Shown: piece by piece, positions 1 to 10,325 of the stretch
How the letters are laid out: each line of letters opens with the position of its first letter
Numbering within the stretch: position 1 is the stretch's first letter
NCBI RefSeq assembly: GCF_028682395.1
Contig: NZ_JANHLC010000004.1
Location: forward strand, 372,001-436,000
Direction of reading: 5' to 3'
DNA: 64,000 nt
DNA from: Pseudomonas putida
GTDB lineage: Bacteria > Pseudomonadota > Gammaproteobacteria > Pseudomonadales > Pseudomonadaceae
The notes under the pieces: model-generated
What the model was told of the DNA's origin: nothing
What the model saw: the letters and a program-made list of their open reading frames with translations, nothing else
The model's database searches: none
Made by a program: the position numbers and the translations under genes

Positions 1-471
1 CAGCTGGTCCCACTGTTCGAGCAGAACCAGGGCCGGCGCATGGGCCATAGCCTGTTGCTGAACGTCAACGACGACATGACCGTGATGCAGGACGAAATCT
101 TCGGCCCCTTGTTACCCATCGTGCCCTACACCAGCTTCGATCAGGCACTTGCCTACATCAATCAGCGCCCACGTCCTCTGGCCCTCTACTACTTCGGTTA
201 CAACAAGGCCGAGCAGCAGCGCGTGCTGCACGAAACCCACTCCGGCGGTGCCTGCCTCAACGACACCCTGCTGCATGTGGTCCAGGACGATATGCCGTTT
301 GGCGGGATCGGCCCTTCGGGCATGGGCCATTACCACGGCCACGAAGGCTTTCTCACCTTCAGCAAGGCCAAGGGCGTGCTGATCAAGCAGCGCTTCAACG
401 CCTCCCGCCTGATCTACCCACCTTATGGCAGCGGTATCCAAAAGCTGATCCAGAAGTTGTTCGTGCGTTAA
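1..471 (+). CDS. laoC: Aldehyde dehydrogenase LaoC/coniferyl aldehyde dehydrogenase type, C-terminal part
   Basis: The gene enters from the left edge; only the last 156 codons are present. The visible part holds the C-terminal aldehyde dehydrogenase signatures: an EIFGPLLPI segment, a GACLNDTLLHV stretch and the PFGGIGPSGMG loop. It would oxidise an aldehyde to the acid with NAD(P)+. It is followed after 33 bases by a Tat-signal protein and then a GMC dehydrogenase. That order matches the P. aeruginosa laoCBA genes for long-chain alcohol oxidation (known from memory), where this enzyme takes the aldehyde made by LaoA. Automatic annotation often calls this family coniferyl aldehyde dehydrogenase (calB). 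The catalytic cysteine and the true start lie outside the window. Confidence 0.85.
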   Translation, partial: QLVPLFEQNQGRRMGHSLLLNVNDDMTVMQDEIFGPLLPIVPYTSFDQALAYINQRPRPLALYYFGYNKAEQQRVLHETHSGGACLNDTLLHVVQDDMPFGGIGPSGMGHYHGHEGFLTFSKAKGVLIKQRFNASRLIYPPYGSGIQKLIQKLFVR

Positions 472-504
472 CTCCCCCCAATAAAGTTCAGGTGAATAAC
501 AACA

Positions 505-1050
505 ATGCATACAAGCCTGTCTGAATCCCCCGCGCTGTCACGGCGCGGCCTGCTCAAAGTCGGTCTGCTGGGCAGCGCCTTCCTGGCCACCGCCGGCCTT
601 GGCGCCAGCCTGAGCGGCTGCTCTGCCAGCGTTCCGGCCAACGGCTTCGCCATATTGCGCGACAACGACCTGCCGTTTCTGCGCGCCCTGATTCCGGTGC
701 TGCTGGCCGGCAGCCTGGCAACCGAGCAAATGCCTGCCGCCATCGAGGGCACCTTGCGCAGCCTGGATGTGAACCTCAATCACTTGTCCCCGCAAATGCT
801 CGCCCTGACGCGCCAACTATTCGATGTGCTCGGCATGGCGGTCACACGCGGGCCGCTGACCGGCATCTGGGGCAGTTGGGAAAACGCCAGCGGCGAGTCG
901 ATTCGGGCCTTTCTGAACCGCTGGGAAAACAGCTGGCTGGCGCTTCTGCGCATGGGCCATGGCTCCTTGCTCCAGCTGGTGATGATGGCCTGGTACACCC
1001 AGGCCGGTGCCTGGAGTCACTGCGGCTACCCCGGCCCTCCGCAAATCTGA
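505..1050 (+). CDS. laoB: Tat-exported lipoprotein subunit next to a GMC dehydrogenase (LaoB-like)
   Basis: A 181-residue protein with a clear twin-arginine signal (SRRGLLKVG, arginines 13-14), a hydrophobic stretch, then a lipobox-like LSGC with Cys39. The sequence therefore predicts export by Tat followed by lipidation. The rest resembles the small gamma subunits (gluconate 2-dehydrogenase subunit 3 type) that accompany FAD-dependent GMC dehydrogenases. It sits 51 bases upstream of such a dehydrogenase, which has no signal peptide of its own. In characterised glucose dehydrogenases the small subunit carries the catalytic subunit across the membrane, and the same hitchhiker role is inferred here. 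It corresponds by position to LaoB, whose biochemical role was not clear to my knowledge. Confidence 0.75.
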   Translation: MHTSLSESPALSRRGLLKVGLLGSAFLATAGLGASLSGCSASVPANGFAILRDNDLPFLRALIPVLLAGSLATEQMPAAIEGTLRSLDVNLNHLSPQMLALTRQLFDVLGMAVTRGPLTGIWGSWENASGESIRAFLNRWENSWLALLRMGHGSLLQLVMMAWYTQAGAWSHCGYPGPPQI

Positions 1051-1101
1051 CTGCCCCCCTTTGCTCGAATCCTCCTAACAATAAGAAAAGAGAGCCCAGA
1101 G

Positions 1102-2697
1102 ATGCCTGTACCTGATCCGTTTCGCGAAGGCCTGAGCCGTGGCTGGAAAACCTATGACGGTTCGCAGCTCGAACAAGACCTCACCCTCGAGGCCGACGTG
1201 GCGATTATCGGCAGCGGTGCCGGCGGCGGGACCACCGCCGAGATCCTCAGCGCCGCCGGCTACAAGGTCCTGCTGATCGAAGAAGGGCCGCTCAAGACCA
1301 GCAGCGACTTCAAGATGCTCGAAGACGAGGCCTACACCAGCCTCTACCAGGAAGGCATCGGGCGCATGAGCAAGGATGGCGCCATCACCATCCTGCAAGG
1401 CCGGGCTGTCGGTGGCACCACGCTGATCAACTGGACCTCGAGTTTTCGCACACCGACTCCGACCCTGGAACACTGGGCCAGCGAGTTTGCCGTCAAGGGC
1501 CACAGCGCCGAGGACATGGCGCCCTGGTTCGAAAAGATGGAGCAGCGCCTGGGCGTCGCGCCCTGGGCCATGCCGCCCAATGCCAACAACGACGTGATCC
1601 GCAATGGCTGTGAAAAACTCGGCTACGGCTGGAAGGTGATCCCGCGCAACGTGCGCGGCTGCTGGAACCTGGGCTACTGCGGCATGGGATGCCCGACCAA
1701 TGCCAAGCAGTCGATGTTGGTCACCACCATCCCGGCAGCCCTGGAGCGCGGCGGTGAACTGCTTTACCTGGCCCGAGCCGAGCGCCTGCAACTGAGCGGC
1801 GATCATGTGTCAGGGCTGGAATGTGTGGGCATGGATGCACGCTGCGTCGCCCCCAATGGGCGCAAAATCATGGTCAAGGCCCGCCACTATGTGCTGGCGG
1901 GCGGCGGCATCAACAGCCCCGCCCTGCTGCTGCGCTCCAAGACGCCAGACCCCCATGATCGCGTGGGCAAACGCACCTTCCTGCACCTGGTGAATTTTTC
2001 CGCCGGGCAGTTTTCCGAGGTGGTCAATCCCTTCTACGGCGCGCCCCAGTCGATCTACTCCGATCACTTCCAGTGGCAGGATGGCACCACCGGAAAGATG
2101 TCCTACAAACTCGAAGTCCCGCCGCTCCAGCCCGCCTTTGCCAGCACCCTGCTTGGCGGGCTCGGTGAGCAAAGCGCCTTGCGCATGGAGCACCTGCCGC
2201 ACACCCATATGATGCTGGCGCTGATGCGCGACGGTTTCCATGAAGGCAGCCAGGGCGGCGCCGTGGAGTTACGGGGCGATGGCACGCCGGTACTCGACTA
2301 CCAGGTTTCCCCCTATGCCTGGGACGGGCTGCGCCGGGCCTTCCACAGCATGGCCGAAATCCAGTTTGCCGCAGGCGCCAAAGCCGTACTGCCCCTGCAT
2401 GCCGACGCGGGCTATGTCACCCGCCTGCAAGACGCCCGCCAGTTGATCGACAGCCTGAGCATGGAGCTGTACCGCACTCGCCTGGGCAGCGCCCACGTCA
2501 TGGGCGGCTGCGCCATGGGCGAGGACAGCACACTGGCCGTCGCCGACAGCCTGGGCCGGCATCATCACCTGAGCAACCTGTCGATCCATGATGGCTCATT
2601 GTTTCCCACCAGCATCGGCGCCAACCCCCAACTGTCGGTCTACGGGCTCACGGCCCAGTTGGCGAGCGCCCTGGCCGAGCGCCTGAAAAATGCCTGA
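1102..2697 (+). CDS. laoA: GMC-family FAD-dependent alcohol dehydrogenase (LaoA-like)
   Basis: This 531-residue GMC oxidoreductase has an N-terminal FAD-binding Rossmann motif (IIGSGAGGGTTAE, about residues 35-47) and a second FAD contact (GRAVGGTTLINW, 100-111). The C-terminal GMC domain has SAHVMGGCAMG and GANPQLSVYG; the His and Asn there are the usual catalytic pair. A cysteine cluster C187-X5-C193-X3-C197 has the same spacing as the 3Fe-4S site described in bacterial FAD-glucose dehydrogenase. No signal peptide is visible, so export would depend on the upstream Tat protein. By order it matches P. aeruginosa LaoA, which oxidises long-chain primary alcohols. Substrate is inferred from synteny only. 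Confidence 0.82.
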   Translation: MPVPDPFREGLSRGWKTYDGSQLEQDLTLEADVAIIGSGAGGGTTAEILSAAGYKVLLIEEGPLKTSSDFKMLEDEAYTSLYQEGIGRMSKDGAITILQGRAVGGTTLINWTSSFRTPTPTLEHWASEFAVKGHSAEDMAPWFEKMEQRLGVAPWAMPPNANNDVIRNGCEKLGYGWKVIPRNVRGCWNLGYCGMGCPTNAKQSMLVTTIPAALERGGELLYLARAERLQLSGDHVSGLECVGMDARCVAPNGRKIMVKARHYVLAGGGINSPALLLRSKTPDPHDRVGKRTFLHLVNFSAGQFSEVVNPFYGAPQSIYSDHFQWQDGTTGKMSYKLEVPPLQPAFASTLLGGLGEQSALRMEHLPHTHMMLALMRDGFHEGSQGGAVELRGDGTPVLDYQVSPYAWDGLRRAFHSMAEIQFAAGAKAVLPLHADAGYVTRLQDARQLIDSLSMELYRTRLGSAHVMGGCAMGEDSTLAVADSLGRHHHLSNLSIHDGSLFPTSIGANPQLSVYGLTAQLASALAERLKNA

Positions 2698-2723
2698 AAG
2701 CGAATTATTCGTCGCATCTATAG

Positions 2724-3647
<924 letters not shown>

Positions 3648-3666
3648 GGCCTTTTACACGATCATT

Positions 3667-3723
3667 CACGAGCACCACCGCCCCTGCAAACAGCAATGTC
3701 CCCGTAGGCAGGACGTGCTCGTG
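3667..3723. repeat. REP-like inverted repeat between convergent genes
   Basis: CACGAGCAC at 3667-3675 pairs with GTGCTCGTG at 3715-3723 around a 39-base centre. It lies between the ferredoxin and the convergent small membrane protein gene. It resembles the extragenic palindromes of fluorescent pseudomonads and could also end transcription from both sides, although neither arm is followed by a strong T tract apart from a short TTTTT near 3728. Confidence 0.5.
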
Positions 3724-3734
3724 ATTGTTTTTGG

Positions 3735-4064
3735 CTACTCGCGCTCGTTGTAACCATCACCCGTGCAGCCCAGGCAACGCACAAACGCCGCCTTACCCGG
3801 GTCAACCACCAAGGCTTTGCCCGCAGCCCCAATGCCACCACCGGTCGCAGCGAACGGTAGCGCAATCACAAACAATCCCGCGCCAATCACCGTGGCAGCA
3901 ATCAATAGCGGTCGAGCGATCACCAAATCAGCCACCATGGCATAGGCCGGTGGAGCTTCGACGTTGTACAGCGGGTCGGCACTCCCCTCCGAAGCCAGGG
4001 TCGGCACGGCTTGCAGGCCAAAGCTCAAGGCCAGCAGGAAGGCAAGGGTACGAAACGGATTCAT
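3735..4064 (-). CDS. Small exported/membrane protein, often annotated as multidrug transporter-like
   Basis: A 109-residue protein starting MNPFRTLAF, with an N-terminal signal peptide ending near Leu-Ala-Ser (about residue 23). A long hydrophobic glycine-rich stretch around residues 45-75 looks like one or two membrane segments, and the tail carries two cysteines ([10 protein letters not shown]). The start at 4064 is chosen over the upstream ATG at 4097 because it places the signal sequence at the terminus. Homologues in Pseudomonas are usually labelled multidrug transporter without experimental support; the protein is too small to be a transporter alone. Function unknown. Confidence 0.7.
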   Translation of the reverse strand: MNPFRTLAFLLALSFGLQAVPTLASEGSADPLYNVEAPPAYAMVADLVIARPLLIAATVIGAGLFVIALPFAATGGGIGAAGKALVVDPGKAAFVRCLGCTGDGYNERE

Positions 4065-4133
4065 GGCACGGTCCTTGAGCAACACGGCGAAGGGCAAAGA
4101 CTCACTATAAACAGCGATTGGCGGCTTGTCAGG

Positions 4134-4946
4134 TCAACGCTGGCAACGCGGGCAATAGACGCTGGCGCGCTGGCCCAGGCGGACCTCGCGCAACTCCGTC
4201 GCGCAGACCTTGCAATGCTCCCCACCCCGGCCATAGACAAACAGTTCCTGCTGGAAATAACCCGGCTGGCCGTCGCCACCGATAAAATCGCGCAACGTGG
4301 TCCCGCCGCGCTCGATGGCGTGGGTCAGGATGCGCTTGATCTCGATGGCCAGCTTCAGGTAGCGCGCCCGGGAGATACTGCCCGCTTCGCGGCGTGGATC
4401 GATGCCAGCGGCAAACAGCGCCTCGGTCGCATAGATATTGCCCACCCCCACCACTACCGCGTTATCCATGATGAACGGCTTGACCGCCATCGAACGGCCA
4501 CGGGACAGCTGAAACAGGCGCTCGCCGTCAAACAGATCCGTCAACGGTTCCGGCCCCAGCTTGATCAGCAACGGATGATTCAGCGGATCGAGGCTCCAGA
4601 GCATCGCACCGAAGCGTCGCGGGTCGGTATAGCGCAGGGCCAGGCCCGACTCCAGTTCGATATCCACATGCTCGTGCCGAGCAGCCGGCATACCGATTTC
4701 CACCAGACGCAGGTTGCCCGACATGCCCAAGTGACTGATCAAGGTGCCAACCTCGGCATTGATCAGCAGGTACTTGGCCCGCCGCTGCACCTCGACAATC
4801 CGCTGGCCGGACAAGCGCACATCGAGGTCTTCCGGAATCGGCCAGCGCAGACGTCGATCACGCACGATCACCCGGCTGACGCGCTGGCCCTCCAGATGCG
4901 GGGCGATACCGCGCCGGGTGGTTTCGACTTCTGGCAATTCAGGCAT
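4134..4946 (-). CDS. mutM: Formamidopyrimidine-DNA glycosylase
   Basis: Bifunctional glycosylase/AP lyase that removes 8-oxoguanine and formamidopyrimidines in base-excision repair. The N-terminus [13 protein letters not shown] supplies the catalytic Pro2 and Glu3. Helix-two-turn-helix residues ([13 protein letters not shown]) follow in the middle. The C-terminal zinc finger is complete (CKVC then CPRC). The 270-residue length is normal. It is followed on the same strand 29 bases upstream in sequence by the HDOD gene. Confidence 0.97.
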   Translation of the reverse strand: MPELPEVETTRRGIAPHLEGQRVSRVIVRDRRLRWPIPEDLDVRLSGQRIVEVQRRAKYLLINAEVGTLISHLGMSGNLRLVEIGMPAARHEHVDIELESGLALRYTDPRRFGAMLWSLDPLNHPLLIKLGPEPLTDLFDGERLFQLSRGRSMAVKPFIMDNAVVVGVGNIYATEALFAAGIDPRREAGSISRARYLKLAIEIKRILTHAIERGGTTLRDFIGGDGQPGYFQQELFVYGRGGEHCKVCATELREVRLGQRASVYCPRCQR

Positions 4947-4975
4947 GGGGTATTCCGCTCAGGCGACCGGGACGA

Positions 4976-5845
4976 TCAGTGATGAGCGCCCAGTTCGCGA
5001 ATGGTTTCCTTGAGGTTCTCGAAGTCATAGTCGGTCAGGCCGACATAATCGAGGACCAGATGGCCGATGCTGTCCCACTCGTGATCGTCGGTCTGGTTAC
5101 CCAGCACCCGATGAGAGGCACAGATATGCTCGGCCATTTTGAGGATCGCCAGCAGGTTCTTCAACTGGCTGTTGCGGGTCGACTCGTCGCTGAAGATTGC
5201 CAACGCATTGTGGTGATTGGCAATCGCGGTCGTGACGTGCTCCGGCAGGCGCCAGGACTTGGCCGTGAAGTAGCCGACCACGGCGTGGTTGGTATTGAAC
5301 GCCTGGTTTTCCGTGTCCACCACGCGCTGCTGCGGGCCGGCATTGGCATAGGCCTGCTCCAGCACCTGTATGTAATTGGGGAAACGCTTGAGCATCAGCG
5401 GCACGCCACAATCATGGAACAGCCCCAGGGCATAAGCTTCGTCGCACGCCTGCGAGCCGGTGCGCTTGGCCAGGGTCAGGCTGGTCATCGCCACATCCTG
5501 GGCGGTGTCCCAGAAGCGGCTGAGCGTGACGATCGTGTCATCGTTCATCTCACCCTTGATGGACAGCGCGTTGATCAAGTTGATGATCGAGCGGCTGCCC
5601 AGCAGGTTCACGGCGCGCTGGATCGAAGCAATCTTGTTCGCCAGGCCGTAATAGGACGAATTGACGATCTTGAGCAGCGCCCCGGCAAGCCCCGGGTCCT
5701 GAGAAATCAAGCGGGCAATCACCTCCAGATCCGGATCGGGCATGTACTGCTCCATCTGCAGATCCACCATGATCTGCGGTTGAGGCGGCACGCTGATGCC
5801 TTGCAAGGACTGTTGGATCTGCTCGGAGGAAAGCTCTGGGGGCAT
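4976..5845 (-). CDS. HDOD domain protein
   Basis: A 289-residue protein almost wholly made of an HDOD domain, a relative of the HD phosphohydrolases that usually lacks full catalysis. Recognisable parts are ISQDPGLAGALLKIVNSS (about residues 47-64), the AVNLLGSRSI helix, LFHDCGVPLML (about 142-152, a degenerate HD) and the late histidine pair AIANHHNALA. HDOD proteins act in signalling, for example stress or cyclic-di-GMP linked control, by protein-protein contacts. No output or sensor domain is fused here. It shares a short intergenic region with the divergent rlmI-like gene. Confidence 0.85.
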   Translation of the reverse strand: MPPELSSEQIQQSLQGISVPPQPQIMVDLQMEQYMPDPDLEVIARLISQDPGLAGALLKIVNSSYYGLANKIASIQRAVNLLGSRSIINLINALSIKGEMNDDTIVTLSRFWDTAQDVAMTSLTLAKRTGSQACDEAYALGLFHDCGVPLMLKRFPNYIQVLEQAYANAGPQQRVVDTENQAFNTNHAVVGYFTAKSWRLPEHVTTAIANHHNALAIFSDESTRNSQLKNLLAILKMAEHICASHRVLGNQTDDHEWDSIGHLVLDYVGLTDYDFENLKETIRELGAHH

Positions 5846-5956
5846 GGGTTCGCACTCTGGACTGGCCTGCGATTCTAGCGGAAATATTTTGATAGATGGG
5901 TGTTAGATCCGACGCAATGCGCTGAAACAGCCAAACCCGAGACGGGCGTCTAAGGC

Positions 5957-5962
5957 TATAAT
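5957..5962 (+). promoter_or_regulatory. Probable -10 box of the rlmI-like gene
   Basis: A perfect TATAAT lies 27 bases before the ATG at 5989, followed by a ribosome binding site CCGGAG. No good -35 hexamer is visible 17 bases upstream, so the assignment rests on the -10 box alone. Confidence 0.4.
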
Positions 5963-5988
5963 TCCGCTCTTTTTTCCGGAGCGACGTC

Positions 5989-7185
5989 ATGTCCCTGCCC
6001 AGCCTGCGCCTCAAAGCCAATGCCGACCGTCGCCTGCGCAACGGCCACCTGTGGGTCTACAGCAACGAAATCGACGTAACGGCCACCCCGCTCCACGGCT
6101 TCAAGGCCGGTGACCAGGCCCTGCTCGAAGCCGCCGGCGGCAAGCCCCTGGGCATCGTGGCCATGAGCCCGAACAACCTGATCTGCGCCCGCCTGGTGTC
6201 GCGCGACATCAAGGTCCTCCTGGACAAGTCGCTGCTGGTGCACCGCCTGAACGTTGCCCTGTCGCTGCGCGAACGCCTGTTCGACAAGCCGTTCTACCGC
6301 CTGGTCTACGGCGACTCCGACCTGCTGCCGGGCCTGGTGGTCGACCGTTTCGGCGACATCCTCGTGGTGCAGATTGCCTCCGCGACCATGGAAGCCCACA
6401 AGGATGACGTGATCGCGGCCCTGACCCAGGTGCTCAAGCCAAGCGGCATCCTGTTCAAGAACGACTCCGCGGCACGCGATGCCGAAGGCCTCAACCGTTA
6501 CGTCGAAACCGTGTTCGGCCTGGTTCCGGAGTGGGTTGCCCTGGAAGAAAACGGCGTGAAGTTCGAAGCCCCCGTTATCCAGGGCCAGAAAACCGGCTGG
6601 TTCTACGACCACCGCATGAACCGCGCCCGCCTGGCCCCTTATGCCAAGGGCAAGCGCGTCCTGGACCTGTATAGCTACATCGGCGGCTGGGGCGTGCAGG
6701 CCGCAGCCTTCGGCGCCAGCGAAGTGTTCTGCGTCGACGCCTCGGCCTTCGCCCTCGATGGCGTGGAACGTAACGCCGCACTGAACGGTGTCGCCGAGAA
6801 AATGACCTGCATCGAAGGCGACGTCTTCGAGGCCCTGAAAGAGCTGAAGGCCAGCGAAGAGCGCTTTGACGTGATCGTGGCCGACCCGCCCGCCTTCATC
6901 AAGCGCAAGAAGGACATGAAAAACGGCGAAGGCGCCTACCGCCGCTTGAACGAGCAAGCCATGCGCCTGCTCAACAAGGACGGCATCCTGGTCAGCGCAT
7001 CGTGCTCCATGCACCTGCCGGAAGATGATCTGCAGAACATCCTGCTGACCAGCGCCCGCCACCTGGATCGCAATATCCAGCTGCTGGAACGCGGCGGCCA
7101 GGGCCCGGATCACCCGGTGCACCCGGCCATCCAGGAAACCCGCTACATCAAGAGCATCACCTGCCGGTTGCTGCCCAACAGCTAA
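5989..7185 (+). CDS. rlmI: 23S rRNA (cytosine1962-C5)-methyltransferase RlmI family
   Basis: A 398-residue class I SAM-dependent methyltransferase with an N-terminal PUA domain (PSLRLKANADRRLRNGHLWV at the start). The C-terminal Rossmann part has VLDLYSYIGGWGVQAAAFGA (about residues 220-239), the acidic loop EVFCVDASAFAL and the catalytic motif VADPPAFIKRKKD. The order and length fit RlmI, which methylates C1962 of 23S rRNA. A late SCSMHL motif supplies the cysteine expected of m5C methyltransferases. Confidence 0.87.
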   Translation: MSLPSLRLKANADRRLRNGHLWVYSNEIDVTATPLHGFKAGDQALLEAAGGKPLGIVAMSPNNLICARLVSRDIKVLLDKSLLVHRLNVALSLRERLFDKPFYRLVYGDSDLLPGLVVDRFGDILVVQIASATMEAHKDDVIAALTQVLKPSGILFKNDSAARDAEGLNRYVETVFGLVPEWVALEENGVKFEAPVIQGQKTGWFYDHRMNRARLAPYAKGKRVLDLYSYIGGWGVQAAAFGASEVFCVDASAFALDGVERNAALNGVAEKMTCIEGDVFEALKELKASEERFDVIVADPPAFIKRKKDMKNGEGAYRRLNEQAMRLLNKDGILVSASCSMHLPEDDLQNILLTSARHLDRNIQLLERGGQGPDHPVHPAIQETRYIKSITCRLLPNS

Positions 7186-7190
7186 ACCGT

Positions 7191-7279
7191 TGGCGTCCAG
7201 TCTGGACGCCACGCGATGCCGAAAAGCTCGCCCCTGCGAAGCTCGTGTTACTCACGAGCGGCAGCAGGGGCGAGCTTTT
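7191..7279. terminator. Tandem hairpins (REP-like) ending rlmI
   Basis: TGGCGTCCAG-TCTGGACGCCA forms a hairpin at 7191-7211. A larger hairpin has arms AAAAGCTCGCCCCTGC (7222-7237) and GCAGGGGCGAGCTTTT (7264-7279), with an inner stem GCTCGTG/CACGAGC. The right arm ends in a T run. It lies between convergent genes and can serve both directions. Confidence 0.65.
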
Positions 7280-7302
7280 TGGCATTCGTCCAGGCAAAAA
7301 CT

Positions 7303-7905
7303 TCAGCGCGGCGCGGTGCGCGGCCAACCTTGCAGTAATGCCGCACGACCACGGCATGCGCAGTACACCCCCAACGCAAACAACCCCATGGGGCGAACGA
7401 AATACAGCAGTGCCGAAGCATCGCTCTTGAACGGATCAGTGTGCTGCCAGGTTTGCCAAAGATGACTCGCCCACTGAGCGGCCCAGGGCAATGGCAGGGC
7501 CAACGCCACGATCACGACACCGTCGAGGCACGAGCGCCCGACCCCGCAACGCTGTCGTTCACCGATCCATGCCGCACTGGCGATCGTCAATAGCGCCAGC
7601 CCCGCCACCCCTTCATACACCCGTGAAAAGCCTATATCCCACTGATTCACCGCCACGCTCACCAGTACTGCCAACACGACCGTGACCACCAACGACTGGG
7701 CCAGTGCCGCTGCGCTCCAGGCATGCCGGCCCAGGAGTTGCAGCAACAAGCCCCCCACCAGGGCCGCCGTCACGGCAAACACCGCGGGCCCCACCAGCCC
7801 GCCCTTGAGCACGCCCCACCACAGCACAAGACCCTGCGCCCCACCGATGCCCAGGTAGTACATCAACATTCGCTTGCCTGAATCCACCTCATCTCCCACC
7901 GCCAA
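7303..7905 (-). CDS. Hypothetical integral membrane protein
   Basis: A 200-residue protein with about six hydrophobic segments (near residues 14-35, 37-55, 64-83, 92-110, 122-140 and 163-182) and no recognised motif. It is not a family I can name. The HTDPFKSDASALLYF stretch before the last segment is the most distinctive. It points towards rlmI and away from ilvD, with a strong hairpin at its end. No operon partner is present. Confidence 0.6.
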   Translation of the reverse strand: MAVGDEVDSGKRMLMYYLGIGGAQGLVLWWGVLKGGLVGPAVFAVTAALVGGLLLQLLGRHAWSAAALAQSLVVTVVLAVLVSVAVNQWDIGFSRVYEGVAGLALLTIASAAWIGERQRCGVGRSCLDGVVIVALALPLPWAAQWASHLWQTWQHTDPFKSDASALLYFVRPMGLFALGVYCACRGRAALLQGWPRTAPR

Positions 7906-8239
7906 CCCTCCCCTGATACTCGCGGCGATGCGCGACCTTGTAGAGCTGCTCTGTGTAGCACGCCAGTTTACCTAGGGTGCTGTAAGCCAGCGGGTCATTG
8001 TGCACACCGTCAACTCAGGCTTGAACACCCACGCCCGTTCCTTCCTGGCGCCAGCGGTGTAGAATCGCCAGATTCATCGCCAGTCATCCCCCGGCGGGTT
8101 TATGAGCTCAGGCCTCGACGCGCGGCGATCCCGCAACGTCTACGGCATCATCCGGACACCCGGCCATTTTCGGCGTGTTCAGGACGTCAATAGAAGCTCA
8201 CTTCCCTTTGTGTACCTGATTAGCCGCCCGGAGTGCTCC
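7906..8239. other. Intergenic region upstream of ilvD, 334 bp
   Basis: It separates two divergent genes. A TAGAAT at 8060-8065 could be a -10 box for ilvD, with no convincing -35. The ilvD frame stays open back to 8102, but that extension has no ribosome binding site or family similarity. No leader peptide with runs of branched-chain codons and no riboswitch fold was recognised. Confidence 0.35.
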
Positions 8240-10087
8240 ATGCCTGATTACCGCTCGAAAACATCCACCCACGGCCGCAACATGGCCGGCGCCCGTGCCC
8301 TGTGGCGCGCCACGGGGATGAAGGATGACGACTTCAAGAAGCCGATTATCGCCGTTGCCAACTCGTTCACCCAATTCGTCCCTGGCCACGTCCACCTCAA
8401 GGACATGGGCCAACTGGTCGCCCGCGAAATCGAACGCGCCGGTGGCGTGGCCAAGGAATTCAACACCATTGCCGTGGATGACGGCATCGCCATGGGCCAT
8501 GACGGCATGCTCTATTCGCTGCCCAGTCGCGAAATCATCGCCGACTCGGTCGAATACATGGTCAACGCCCACTGTGCCGACGCCATTGTCTGCATCTCCA
8601 ACTGCGACAAGATCACCCCCGGCATGCTGATGGCCGCCCTGCGCCTGAATATCCCGGTGATCTTCGTCTCCGGTGGCCCGATGGAGGCCGGCAAGACCAA
8701 ACTGGCCAGCCACGGCCTCGACCTTGTCGACGCCATGGTGATCGCCGCCGACTCCAGCGCTTCTGACGAGAAAGTCGCCGAGTACGAGCGCAGCGCCTGC
8801 CCGACCTGCGGTTCCTGCTCCGGCATGTTCACCGCCAACTCGATGAACTGCCTGACCGAAGCCCTGGGCCTGGCCCTGCCGGGCAACGGTTCGACCCTGG
8901 CCACCCATAGCGACCGCGAGCAGCTGTTCCTGCAGGCCGGGCGCACCATTGTCGACCTGTGCAAGCAGTACTACGGCCAGAACGACGAATCGGTCCTGCC
9001 GCGTAATATCGCCAACTTCAAGGCCTTCGAAAACGCCATGATGCTGGACATCGCCATGGGCGGCTCGACCAACACCATCCTGCACCTGCTGGCCGCCGCC
9101 CAGGAAGCCGAGATCGACTTTGACCTGCGCGATATCGATCGCCTGTCGCGCACCGTGCCACAGCTGTGCAAGGTCGCGCCGAACATCCAGAAGTACCATA
9201 TGGAAGACGTGCACCGTGCCGGCGGGATCTTCAGCATCCTCGGCTCCCTGGCCCGTGGCGGCCTGTTGCACACCGACCTGCCGACCGTGCACAGCAAGTC
9301 CATGGCCGACGCGATCGCCAAGTGGGATATCACCCAGACCAACGACGAAGCCGTACACCACTTCTTCAAGGCCGGCCCCGCCGGGATCCCGACCCAGACG
9401 GCGTTCAGCCAGTCGACCCGTTGGGAAACCCTGGACGACGACCGTGAGAACGGCTGTATCCGCAGTTTCGAACATGCCTACTCGAAGGAAGGCGGCCTGG
9501 CCGTGCTGTACGGCAATATCGCCCTGGACGGCTGCGTGGTGAAAACCGCCGGCGTCGACGAATCGATCCATGTGTTCGAAGGCAACGCCAAGATCTTCGA
9601 AAGCCAGGACAGCGCCGTGCGCGGCATCCTTGCCGACGAAGTCCAGGCTGGCGATATCGTGATCATCCGCTACGAAGGCCCGAAAGGCGGCCCGGGCATG
9701 CAGGAAATGCTGTACCCGACCTCCTATCTGAAGTCCAAGGGACTGGGCAAAGCCTGCGCCTTGCTGACCGACGGCCGCTTCTCCGGTGGCACCTCGGGCC
9801 TCTCCATCGGCCACGCCTCGCCGGAAGCCGCTGCCGGCGGTGCGATCGGCCTGGTGCGCGATGGCGACAAGGTACTGATCGACATTCCAAACCGCTCGAT
9901 CAACCTGTTGATCAGCGACGAGGAAATGGCCAGCCGCCGTGCCGAACAGGACAAGAAAGGCTGGAGGCCGGTCGAAGTCCGTCCGCGCAAAGTCACCACC
10001 GCCCTCAAGGCCTATGCCCTGCTGGCCACCAGCGCCGACAAAGGCGCAGTACGCGACAAGGCCTTGCTGGACAAGCTGGTTCCTTAA
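8240..10087 (+). CDS. ilvD: Dihydroxy-acid dehydratase
   Basis: Converts 2,3-dihydroxyisovalerate and its methylvalerate homologue to 2-keto acids in valine, leucine and isoleucine synthesis. The Fe-S ligands are visible in [12 protein letters not shown] and [18 protein letters not shown], and the C-terminal [14 protein letters not shown] is intact. Starting at the ATG at 8240 ([19 protein letters not shown]) gives 615 residues, the family length; the frame opens earlier without support. A rho-independent terminator follows. A decayed copy of the last 31 codons lies 1.2 kb downstream at 11324-11416. Confidence 0.97.
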   Translation: MPDYRSKTSTHGRNMAGARALWRATGMKDDDFKKPIIAVANSFTQFVPGHVHLKDMGQLVAREIERAGGVAKEFNTIAVDDGIAMGHDGMLYSLPSREIIADSVEYMVNAHCADAIVCISNCDKITPGMLMAALRLNIPVIFVSGGPMEAGKTKLASHGLDLVDAMVIAADSSASDEKVAEYERSACPTCGSCSGMFTANSMNCLTEALGLALPGNGSTLATHSDREQLFLQAGRTIVDLCKQYYGQNDESVLPRNIANFKAFENAMMLDIAMGGSTNTILHLLAAAQEAEIDFDLRDIDRLSRTVPQLCKVAPNIQKYHMEDVHRAGGIFSILGSLARGGLLHTDLPTVHSKSMADAIAKWDITQTNDEAVHHFFKAGPAGIPTQTAFSQSTRWETLDDDRENGCIRSFEHAYSKEGGLAVLYGNIALDGCVVKTAGVDESIHVFEGNAKIFESQDSAVRGILADEVQAGDIVIIRYEGPKGGPGMQEMLYPTSYLKSKGLGKACALLTDGRFSGGTSGLSIGHASPEAAAGGAIGLVRDGDKVLIDIPNRSINLLISDEEMASRRAEQDKKGWRPVEVRPRKVTTALKAYALLATSADKGAVRDKALLDKLVP

Positions 10088-10105
10088 GCACGCGCCTGCC
10101 TCAGG

Positions 10106-10134
10106 AAAAGCCCGGTAACCACCGGGCTTTTCTT
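10106..10134 (+). terminator. Rho-independent terminator of ilvD
   Basis: AAAAGCCCGGT-AACC-ACCGGGCTTTT forms a tight hairpin followed by TCTTT, 19 bases after the ilvD stop codon. Confidence 0.9.
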
Positions 10135-10325
10135 TGGCCGAACAGTCCTGCCAGCGTGTCAACAGGCGCAAGCCAGCCCGACGCCGATAGCCCCCACCAC
10201 CACCTCGCATACGTATTGACGTACAACCCGCCCCAGCATTCGAGGGCTAAAAATTTACGAAGCTTGCCTGTATTGCTGGCTCCCCCTGGACCATAGACTC
10301 TGCTTGTCCACTAGGAGGAATCCAT

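Noticed and set aside
4011-4982. A 323-codon frame opposite mutM
   Set aside because: Overlaps mutM completely and shows no domain; mutM carries all catalytic and zinc residues.
8102-8239. Extended N-terminus for IlvD
   Set aside because: The additional 46 codons lack family similarity and a ribosome binding site; ATG 8240 gives the standard protein.
8198-10210. A 670-codon frame opposite ilvD
   Set aside because: Antisense shadow of a conserved gene; no ribosome binding site or recognisable domain.
10287-10311. Weak Hrp-box-like TGGACC-N15-CCAC before copy A
   Set aside because: Two mismatches in the first half, and it lies only 15 bases before the ATG, so a transcript from it would lose the ribosome binding site. 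Not supported as a type III regulon promoter.
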